In this document: one piece after another, positions 57,161-64,000 of the stretch
Layout of the letters: each line of letters begins with the position of its first letter
Position numbering within the stretch: position 1 is the first letter of the stretch
Source of the DNA: Bacillota bacterium
Lineage (GTDB): Bacteria > Bacillota > Clostridia > Clostridiales > Clostridiaceae
Reading direction: 5' to 3'
Length of the DNA: 64,000 bases
Assembly: GCA_021781745.1 (NCBI GenBank)
Contig: JAJXWH010000021.1
Coordinates: forward strand, 1-64,000
Made by a program: the position numbers and the translations under genes
Notes under the pieces: generated by a model
The model's database searches: none
Seen by the model: only the letters and a program-made list of their open reading frames with translations
Told to the model about the DNA's origin: nothing

Positions 57161-57352
57161 TTACTTATCCTTAATTTCCTTTATTCTCTTTATTAAATCT
57201 ATACTAATGTATTGTGATTTTGAAACGCCTTTTCTAAAATATCTTATTTGCTTATATTTCTTTCCTTGAAGCTCTATATCTAAAGTATCGATTCTTTCGC
57301 CTTTAAATATAGTTGGATCATCTTTGCCTTTTAAAAAAATATGTAATTCCAT
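57161..57352 (-). CDS. Small protein of 63 residues
   Basis: This short basic protein (start MELHIFLKGKDDPTIFKGER) has no signal peptide or motif; the sequence reads as beta strands followed by a C-terminal lysine-rich helix. It lies between the ABC-F and SNF2 genes on the same strand. The coding call rests on length and codon use only; an obvious strong ribosome site is lacking. Confidence 0.5.
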   Translation of the reverse strand: MELHIFLKGKDDPTIFKGERIDTLDIELQGKKYKQIRYFRKGVSKSQYISIDLIKRIKEIKDK

Positions 57353-57441
57353 AATATTTGAAAGAGCATATTTAAAATTTTATAGGGTAAATTAAAATAT
57401 ACTCATTATCCTCCTTGCTAAGTGTTTAATATAACTAAAAT

Positions 57442-59382
57442 TTAATTATTATTTTTATATTCTTCTATTGCTTCAGCAATTTCATTTAGGTATTCCCATC
57501 TTTCATACTTATTATCTAATTCCTTTTGAACTTCTTCTTTTTCCTTCATAAGTTCATTTAGCTTTCCATAGTTTGAAGAATTTTTAGTCATATCTGTTTC
57601 CAAAGACTTTATCTTTTCTTCCAAATTTGATATATCTTCATCTATAGTTTCATACTCTTTTTGCTCTTTAAATGTAAACTTTGGTTTATTTTCTTTGGTC
57701 CTTTCTCTTGTAATTTTATTCTTTTCATTCTTAATTTCATTTATATTCTTACTGACAGACTCTGCAGAATTAGCTTTTTCTATTTCTTTTGAAATTAAGA
57801 AATCACTATAATTACCGTTGTATACTTTTATACATCCGTTTCCTTCATAGGAAAATATCTTTGTACAAATTCTATCTAAGAAATATCTATCATGGGACAC
57901 TACAATTACTATGCCCATAAACTTATCTAAAAAATCCTCCAAGATTTTTAATGTTTCTATATCTAAATCATTTGTAGGTTCGTCTAAAATTAAGAAGTTT
58001 GGTGATTCCATAAGTACTCTTAATAAATGCAGCCTTCTCCTTTCTCCTCCAGATAATTTTTCAATTGGAGTATACTGCATAGAGCTATCAAATAAAAATC
58101 TTTCACACATTGTTGAAGCTGTTATTTTGCTGCCATCTTCAACCGGTATATATTCTCCACCTTCTTTAACATAATCAATAACTCTAAGTTTTTCATCCAT
58201 ATTACTATTGTCCTGAGCAAAACAACTTATTTTAACAGTATCACCAATTTCAATTCTCCCGCTATCTAGCGGTAAAATTCCTCTAAGTAAATTAACTAAA
58301 GTGGTTTTACCTGCTCCATTTTCACCAACAATACCGATTCTATCATTTCTTAAAAATATATAATTAAAATCTTTAATTATAGTTTTACTATCAAATGATT
58401 TACTCACATCATATAACTCAACTACTTTTTTTCCAAGTCTTGAACCTACAAACGATATGTCAACATCTTCTTGTCTTCTTATACTTTCAGTATTTACAAG
58501 GTCATCAAATCTTTGAAGTCTGGCCTTTTGCTTAGTACTTCTAGCTTTTGCTCCGCGCCTTACCCACTTTAATTCATTTCTAATTAATGCATTTCTTTTA
58601 TCTTCTTGAACTTGTTCAGTTTCTAATCTTTCAATTTTCTTTTCAAGAAATGCTGTATAATTACCTGGATATGAATATAAATTTCCTCTATCTAACTCAA
58701 TAATTCTATTAGTAACTCTGTCTAAAAAGTATCTATCATGAGTAATCATTAATAGTGCGCCTTTTCTTGAATTTAAAAACTCTTCAAGCCACTCTATTGA
58801 ATCAGAATCCAGATGATTTGTCGGCTCATCTAGAATTAAAAGATCACAAGGTGTTATAAGCGAACAAGCCAGTGCAATTCGCTTTTTCTGTCCTCCAGAT
58901 AAATTTCCCACTTTTTCTGAATAATTCTTTATTCCTAATTTAGTTAAAATAGTTTTTGCTTCACTTTCAATATCCCATAAATTTAATGAATCGATTTGTC
59001 CTTGTAATTTAATTAATTCGTTATTCAACAAATCATACTCTTCATTTTTACAATTATTAATTTTATCTAACAGCTCTTCATATTTTTTTAAGAGCTTCAT
59101 TTCTTTAGTATCTCCTTTAAAAACCTGCTCTAGTACAGTTGCATCTTTATCAAAAATAGGATTTTGATCTAAATATTCAATTCTAACATTTCTACCTTTA
59201 GTAATATTTCCTTCAAAAAATTCTTCTCGACCAGAAATTACTTTTAAAAATGTAGACTTACCAGCACCATTTATTCCAATTAAACCTATCTTATCACCAT
59301 CATTAATTCCAAGTGATACATCGTTTAATAATACCTTTTCACTATAGCTTTTATTTATATTATCTAAAGTAATTATATTCAT
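57442..59382 (-). CDS. ABC-F family ATPase, Uup-like
   Basis: The 646-residue protein has two ABC domains without membrane segments: Walker A GINGAGKST and GENGAGKTT, signatures LSGGQKKR and LSGGERRR, and Walker B ILDEPTNHLD and ILDEPTNDLD. The linker with ELKWVRRGAKARSTKQKAR and a C-terminal coiled coil (about 560-640) mark the Uup subfamily, which acts at the ribosome or in recombination control. The tether is not the long one of the main antibiotic-protection members, though that role cannot be excluded. AAAGGAG precedes the ATG. Confidence 0.92.
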   Translation of the reverse strand: MNIITLDNINKSYSEKVLLNDVSLGINDGDKIGLIGINGAGKSTFLKVISGREEFFEGNITKGRNVRIEYLDQNPIFDKDATVLEQVFKGDTKEMKLLKKYEELLDKINNCKNEEYDLLNNELIKLQGQIDSLNLWDIESEAKTILTKLGIKNYSEKVGNLSGGQKKRIALACSLITPCDLLILDEPTNHLDSDSIEWLEEFLNSRKGALLMITHDRYFLDRVTNRIIELDRGNLYSYPGNYTAFLEKKIERLETEQVQEDKRNALIRNELKWVRRGAKARSTKQKARLQRFDDLVNTESIRRQEDVDISFVGSRLGKKVVELYDVSKSFDSKTIIKDFNYIFLRNDRIGIVGENGAGKTTLVNLLRGILPLDSGRIEIGDTVKISCFAQDNSNMDEKLRVIDYVKEGGEYIPVEDGSKITASTMCERFLFDSSMQYTPIEKLSGGERRRLHLLRVLMESPNFLILDEPTNDLDIETLKILEDFLDKFMGIVIVVSHDRYFLDRICTKIFSYEGNGCIKVYNGNYSDFLISKEIEKANSAESVSKNINEIKNEKNKITRERTKENKPKFTFKEQKEYETIDEDISNLEEKIKSLETDMTKNSSNYGKLNELMKEKEEVQKELDNKYERWEYLNEIAEAIEEYKNNN

Positions 59383-59494
59383 TAATTCTTAACTCCTTTG
59401 TGCATTATATACATTTTATTTTAACACAGTTAGTTAATAATCCAAAATCAAAGACAAAATATTAGGACGATCTTATTTGTTTCTAAAATACAAA

Positions 59495-59544
59495 TATACT
59501 GCAATACATGATTTTTGATTCACTAATCTCTGCATTACAGTATA
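59495..59544 (-). terminator. Hairpin after the membrane-protein gene
   Basis: TATACTGCAAT pairs with ATTACAGTATA with one mismatch, 21 bp after the stop codon at 59565. The T run is weak. Confidence 0.45.
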
Positions 59545-59564
59545 CTTATTAATTTACAGTATTT

Positions 59565-60269
59565 TTATTCAATTAATGTAAAATCTACAATATATCTAGT
59601 ATGAGGCAAATATTCTACATGATACCTCTTTCCATTAATGATTCCTGGTTTAAAAACAAAACCCTCATTAAAAGTAATATTATCAACTAAAACAAAAGGT
59701 GAATTATCCCCTGTATCAGTTTGAATTTCAACTATTCCATCTATTGATCCATATTGATGATTAATCACATTCGGAATATCAATTACTACATTAAATGTTT
59801 TTTGAGTTTGACCTGCTAAAAAGAAAACTGCGAAAACACATGCTATTATAATAACAGCTGTTTGTTTCATTGCTTTACTTGGAAATTGAGCTGAATAATT
59901 TTTTATTATATTTAATAGGTTCGTTTGAAAAAAAGCAGCAAATATTTTTAACAGGAAAGCAATAATAAAAATTATACATAAAGGAACAATTAATCCCATA
60001 ATTAAAGATCTAATCATATATGTATATATAGGACCAATAATAATAACTAATAATCCACTAAACATTGCACCTATAAAAACTAATACAAGTAATATAAATA
60101 TTAGAAACATTATAAGATATGCAGAAAAACTGATAATGCTAAGTTTAATACCCTTGTTATTTATTAATTTCTTGATAATTTCTTTTGAATCCAACACCAC
60201 CACATCTTTCCAGATAAATAAAGTTACATATTTCAAATTATATGCCTTACATACATATTTTGCTATCAT
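59565..60269 (-). CDS. Membrane protein of unknown function
   Basis: Up to 234 residues with three hydrophobic regions: about 40-65, 68-118 (probably two helices) and 135-157, then a ~75-residue C-terminal domain that probably lies outside (VIDIPNVINHQYGSIDGIVE). I do not recognise a family. The first ~24 residues are poorly supported: no ribosome site precedes the first ATG, while GTG/TTG codons near 60197-60200 follow a GGTGG stretch and give a start close to LDSKEIIKKL. True length is probably about 210. Confidence 0.6.
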   Translation of the reverse strand: MIAKYVCKAYNLKYVTLFIWKDVVVLDSKEIIKKLINNKGIKLSIISFSAYLIMFLIFILLVLVFIGAMFSGLLVIIIGPIYTYMIRSLIMGLIVPLCIIFIIAFLLKIFAAFFQTNLLNIIKNYSAQFPSKAMKQTAVIIIACVFAVFFLAGQTQKTFNVVIDIPNVINHQYGSIDGIVEIQTDTGDNSPFVLVDNITFNEGFVFKPGIINGKRYHVEYLPHTRYIVDFTLIE

Positions 60270-60420
60270 AGTATTGTTAAAAAATTTATTATAATATACA
60301 TTTTAATATATTATCACTAAACTAAAAACTACGTTTTAGACATACTTTACTTTACATAATATTTATTATATCTCTCAATTTATTTCGTTAAACCTAAAGC
60401 AATCTCTATAATTCACGAGC

Positions 60421-60446
60421 AAAAAAGGAACAGTTCGACTGCTCCT
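60421..60446 (-). terminator. Terminator of the TPR protein gene
   Basis: AGGAACAG and CTGCTCCT pair with one mismatch; on the minus strand the stem is followed by TTTTTT. Confidence 0.7.
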
Positions 60447-60451
60447 ATAAA

Positions 60452-61258
60452 TTATTTTAATTCACTAATTAGTGTTTCTATATTCCTGTACTCCCTATCC
60501 TGATTATATACTTTCATAAATTCAGCTTTAGCTTTTTCTTCTTCTCCTAATTTTAAATATGTTAAACCTAAAAAGTAATTAACTTCAACTAAATCCCCAC
60601 TAAGTTCATCATTAGCATCTAATAATCTTTTAAATACTTTTAACGCTTGTTTATATTGTTCATTTAAGAAATATGCTTTACCAAGAAGTGAATCTTTAAT
60701 ATGTTTCATTATATTGTTATCTTCGAATTTAACAGCATTTAAATATTTAATTGAATTGTCATACTCTTCGATATTAAAATAACATGCTCCAACTAAATAA
60801 TTATATTTACTATTTGGCACCTTAAGAACATTACTTTTCAGTAAACACTCTATTGTGTCTTTATAATTCTCTTCCTTGTAATATATTGATGAAAGTAGCA
60901 CATAAGCATAGTTATTTTCTGAATTTATATTTACAGATTTTATTAAAGAATCCTTGGCATTCTCCATATTACCTTTACCAATTGAATCTAATGCAAGATT
61001 AAAATAAGTTGCTGAAATATTTTTAGGACTTCTCTTGTATAAGATAAATATTACAACCGATATTAATATTAATGCAATTCCACTATATAAATTCTTGAAG
61101 CATAGTATTATTCCTGAAATTAACATCCATATTACCCAGCTGCCATTAAGTTCTTGATATTTTCCACATTCGGATAGATCCATTTCATGAACTCTAATAT
61201 TATTTTTGTTTAGCTTTAAACTTTTATCTATCAAATTTTCTTTCTTCTTTTCTTCCAT
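60452..61258 (-). CDS. Membrane-anchored tetratricopeptide-repeat protein
   Basis: The 268-residue protein has a charged N-terminus, one or two hydrophobic segments at about 41-75, and about five TPR-like helical repeats in 80-260 (for example NNYAYVLLSSIYYKEENYKD, YNYLVGACYFNIEEYDN, YFLGLTYLKLGEEEKAKAEF). It is probably a cytoplasmic-facing scaffold at the membrane. No partner can be named. AGGAG precedes the ATG. Confidence 0.75.
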   Translation of the reverse strand: MEEKKKENLIDKSLKLNKNNIRVHEMDLSECGKYQELNGSWVIWMLISGIILCFKNLYSGIALILISVVIFILYKRSPKNISATYFNLALDSIGKGNMENAKDSLIKSVNINSENNYAYVLLSSIYYKEENYKDTIECLLKSNVLKVPNSKYNYLVGACYFNIEEYDNSIKYLNAVKFEDNNIMKHIKDSLLGKAYFLNEQYKQALKVFKRLLDANDELSGDLVEVNYFLGLTYLKLGEEEKAKAEFMKVYNQDREYRNIETLISELK

Positions 61259-61554
61259 ATGTTTTCTCCTATCTCATAAAAAATAATATAAAATTTTTAA
61301 GAACTTATTATTATAATACTTCATGTTTATGAATTTTTTTCGAATCATTTTATTGCTAAAATATACATGTTTTGCATTGTTATTATATCATATCCAAGAA
61401 TGAATATATAAATATTTTAATTAAAAATGTTTATGCTTAATTAGCAATATGTAAAACATAGATTATACATCAGAAATATTAATTGTAACAATATTAAATT
61501 TTCAGAATGTAATAGAATATTCTGAATTTATTTTTTTAAATTCTAAAAACTTTG
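61259..61554. other. AT-rich divergent intergenic region
   Basis: This stretch holds the 5' regions of the TPR gene and the ilvBN leader. An inverted repeat AGAATATTCT lies near 61514-61523, upstream of the ilvB promoter. No gene was seen. Confidence 0.5.
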
Positions 61555-61584
61555 TTGACAAGTTTCATGATTTTTGAATATAAT
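61555..61584 (+). promoter_or_regulatory. ilvBN promoter
   Basis: TTGACA (61555-61560) and TATAAT (61579-61584), both perfect, are 18 bp apart and lie just before the T-box leader. Confidence 0.85.
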
Positions 61585-61599
61585 TAATACAAACATAAT

Positions 61600-61881
61600 A
61601 ATGTAAAAACATTGAAGAGGAAGAGTACTTATATCATCAAAACGCAGAGAGAGAATGTTTGCTGTAAATTCTCATGAGATATATATCGAAAGTAGCCTTG
61701 GAGTTTTTAACCGAAATCTTTACTGAGAGTAGAATTAAACGGATTGCCTACCGTTAAAAAGGCAATAATATCGGATTTTTCCTGTATTATTAATAAGAGT
61801 GTATATTTAATTATACAAATTTAGGTGGTACCGCGGTGATTACATCTTCGTCCTATACGACATAGGGTGAGGATTTTTTTT
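61600..61881 (+). promoter_or_regulatory. T-box leader (tRNA-sensing riboswitch) of ilvBN
   Basis: The leader has a stem I region with the GAAGAGTA-type loop-E start near 61615-61630, the T-box AGGTGGTACCGCG at 61823-61835, and a terminator (CCTAT/ATAGG stem and T run) at about 61848-61881. Uncharged tRNA would stabilise the antiterminator and allow ilvB transcription. A candidate specifier is ATC (Ile) at 61685-61687, but stem I could not be folded with certainty by eye, so Leu or Val remain possible. Confidence 0.92.
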
Positions 61882-61951
61882 ATCTATTAATTTATTATTT
61901 ACATTGAATATTAATATAAAAAATATAATTTACTTCTAAGGAGTGATTTTC

Positions 61952-63631
61952 TTGAAATATAATGGTTCTGAAATAGTAATCAAATTATTAGAAAATGAGG
62001 GTGTAGAATATATATCAGGTATTCCTGGTGGATTTAATCTCCCATTATATGATGCTTTATATAAAAGCAAAATTAAACATATTCTGGCACGTCATGAACA
62101 AGGTGCTGGTTTTATAGCTCAAGGTATCTCTAGAAGCACATGTAAAGTTGGTGTATGCTTTGCTACATCTGGTCCTGGAGTAACTAATTTACTAACTGCT
62201 ATTGCTGATGCTAAACTTGATTCTATTCCACTTGTGGCCATAACAGGTCAGGTGCCTTTATCTGCAATTGGAACAGATGCTTTTCAAGAAGTGGATGCAT
62301 ATGGGCTAACTATTCCTATAACAAAGCATAATTTTTTAATTAGAAATATAAACGAACTTTTTACTGTTATTCCTGAAGCATTTAAAATAGCGTTGGATGG
62401 AAGACCAGGTCCTGTGCTTGTAGACATTCCAAAGAATATCCAAAATGAAATTATTGAATTAAAAGAATTTCCTGCTTCAGTTTCTCAAAAAGAGATTTCA
62501 GAGCGCGAAACATTACAAGGCTCTACCCTTCTCTGTATGGCAGAATTAATAAATAATTCAAAAAAGCCTATTATTTATGCAGGTGGTGGTATAATAAATT
62601 CTAATGCTGCATCAAATTTATATACTTTTGCAAAGAAAAACAGTGTTCCAGTAGCATTAAGTCTTATGGGACTTGGTGCATTTCCGTGTGATGATGAATT
62701 AAGTCTTGGAATGCTTGGTATGCATGGAGCACCATTTACTAATTATTTGCTTAATGAAGCTGATTTAATTTTAGCTCTAGGAGTAAGATTTGATGATAGA
62801 GCGACAGGAAACGTTGAAAAATTTTGTCCTAATGCTTCAATTATCCATATTGACATTGATCCTTCTGAAATAAATAAAGTTAAAACTAGTAGTCTTTCAA
62901 TGGTTGCAAATGTTAAAGACTTTTTAGAGGATATTATTCCTCATATTGAAGTTAAAAGTAGGAAATCTTGGATTGAAAGAGTTAAATGTTTTAAAGAAAA
63001 ATATCCGCTTCCTTCCTATAAAAATACATTGCATCCAGCAAATATAATACCATTTGTAGGAAGCAAGGTACCGGATAATACAATTATAACTACTGATGTT
63101 GGGCAACATCAAATGTGGGTAGCGCAAAGATATCCATTTAAAAAACCAAAATCTTATTTAACTTCAAGTGGTCTTGGCACAATGGGATTTGGTCTTCCAG
63201 TAGCTATAGGTGCTGCTTTATCCAACAAAGATAAAACTATTCTCTGCTTTAGCGGTGATGGTTCTATACTAATGAATATACAGGAACTTGCAACACTTTC
63301 TGACTTTAATCTTAATTTAAAAATTATTATATTAAATAACCATCATTTAGGATTAGTACGTCAGCAGCAACAACTTTTTTATAACGAACATTACATTGCA
63401 TCACATTTCATATCTAATCCTAATTTTAAAATCATTGCAGAAGGTTTTGGTATTCAGTCATGTGATTTAGGTGACGAAGAATTTCCTTTAGAAAAATTAG
63501 AAAAGTTGCTTGTAACAGAAGGCCCATGTGTAATTAATATACCAATTGAAGAAACAGAAAATGTTCTTCCTATGGTTCCTCCTGGTAAAGCAAATATCGA
63601 AATGATAGGTGGTGAAAATCTATATGATTAA
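61952..63631 (+). CDS. ilvB: Acetolactate synthase large subunit IlvB
   Basis: This ThDP enzyme makes acetolactate or acetohydroxybutyrate in Ile/Val/Leu synthesis. The 559-residue protein has the three AHAS domains: ARHEQGAGFIAQGISR with the ThDP-activating Glu near 49, SGPGVTNLLTAIADAK, the FAD-type middle domain, and GDGSILMNIQEL...NN as the ThDP-magnesium motif. The start is TTG at 61952, 8 nt after AAGGAG; an upstream GTG lies on the ribosome site itself. Its stop overlaps the ilvN start. Confidence 0.96.
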   Translation: MKYNGSEIVIKLLENEGVEYISGIPGGFNLPLYDALYKSKIKHILARHEQGAGFIAQGISRSTCKVGVCFATSGPGVTNLLTAIADAKLDSIPLVAITGQVPLSAIGTDAFQEVDAYGLTIPITKHNFLIRNINELFTVIPEAFKIALDGRPGPVLVDIPKNIQNEIIELKEFPASVSQKEISERETLQGSTLLCMAELINNSKKPIIYAGGGIINSNAASNLYTFAKKNSVPVALSLMGLGAFPCDDELSLGMLGMHGAPFTNYLLNEADLILALGVRFDDRATGNVEKFCPNASIIHIDIDPSEINKVKTSSLSMVANVKDFLEDIIPHIEVKSRKSWIERVKCFKEKYPLPSYKNTLHPANIIPFVGSKVPDNTIITTDVGQHQMWVAQRYPFKKPKSYLTSSGLGTMGFGLPVAIGAALSNKDKTILCFSGDGSILMNIQELATLSDFNLNLKIIILNNHHLGLVRQQQQLFYNEHYIASHFISNPNFKIIAEGFGIQSCDLGDEEFPLEKLEKLLVTEGPCVINIPIEETENVLPMVPPGKANIEMIGGENLYD

Positions 63632-63929
63632 TACAAATTTTTATCTTATTGAATTATTGGTTAGAAATCATTCAGGCGTTATGAGTCATATAACCGGACT
63701 TTTTGCTCGCCGAGCATTTAACCTTGAGGGTATACTTTGTGGAGAAATTGGCGATGGTTCTACAAGTAAAATGTTTTTACTTGTAAAAAATGATTCTGTT
63801 CTTGATCAAATTATTAAACAATTGGAAAAATTATATGATGTATTAGAAGTATCTCTGCATCAAGATTATGATAAATCTGTATTTAAAAATCTTGATAAGG
63901 TATTAAAACTAAAATCTGAAGAAATTTAG
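63624..63929 (+). CDS. ilvN: Acetolactate synthase small (regulatory) subunit IlvN
   Basis: The 101-residue protein is a single ACT domain (LIELLVRNHSGVMSHITGLF, then RRAFNLEGILCGEI). It is the short form like E. coli IlvN rather than the ~160-residue IlvH, and would give valine feedback to IlvB. ATG 63624 lies 5 codons after the start of the open frame and overlaps the ilvB end by 8 bp. Confidence 0.93.
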   Translation: MINTNFYLIELLVRNHSGVMSHITGLFARRAFNLEGILCGEIGDGSTSKMFLLVKNDSVLDQIIKQLEKLYDVLEVSLHQDYDKSVFKNLDKVLKLKSEEI

Positions 63930-64000
63930 ATATAAAAACTGATAAGCAGAAATCTTATATCCATTATCAGAGGTTGTTATATTGTGATATATAACGTAAT

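Overview
The window is AT-rich DNA with clostridial signals: strong AAGGAGG-type ribosome sites, TTG/GTG starts, hairpin terminators and a T-box leader. Protein content (hfq-miaA-mutL, MutL with an endonuclease motif, lexA, gapN, fetAB, panBCD, ilvBN under a T-box) fits Clostridium sensu stricto, probably near the solventogenic C. beijerinckii-like group; the genus is inferred from gene content only. No rRNA, tRNA or CRISPR array was seen.

Layout. 0-9 kb: a GNAT acetyltransferase, miaB, a small P-loop ATPase with a LexA-box-like site, ybaK, an orphan PD-(D/E)XK nuclease, a XerC-like recombinase, a lipoprotein, an acidic Cys protein, free methionine-R-sulfoxide reductase, and lexA with its own LexA box. 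9-16.8 kb: the conserved ynbB-like / hfq / miaA / mutL block on the minus strand, then a methyltransferase, aat and greA. 16.8-30.4 kb: an accessory block lying between mutL and mutS, which are normally neighbours. It holds a decayed TOTE-conflict-system gene, rhuM, barnase-barstar, an RR-HK-ABC-FtsX module and an RR-HK-hydrolase module. Five same-orientation copies of a structured element ending in a terminator hairpin separate these modules. 30.4-43.2 kb: mutS, gapN, a nucleotidase-like HAD protein, fetAB, an unusual UvrD-like ATPase fused to a LexA/S24 autopeptidase domain, a Cof-type HAD phosphatase and a complete pantothenate operon (panG-like, panB, panC, panD).

43.3-53 kb is a second accessory stretch: a Vat/CatB-type acetyltransferase, a secreted protein, an HxlR/nitroreductase pair, duplicated gene-end remnants, a kinase and a transglutaminase each broken by one in-frame stop, a Cys-rich protein, a CrtI-like oxidoreductase with TetR regulator, a lipoprotein and an IS66 remnant. 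53-64 kb: mgtC, a SWIM/SNF2 helicase, an ABC-F (Uup-like) ATPase, a membrane protein, a TPR protein, and ilvBN behind a T-box.

The items most worth follow-up are the ATPase-S24 fusion (37340-38878), which keeps the Ala-Gly cleavage site and the Ser/Lys dyad but replaces the repressor DNA-binding domain with a helicase-type ATPase, and the five-copy module-separating element (16891-30411).
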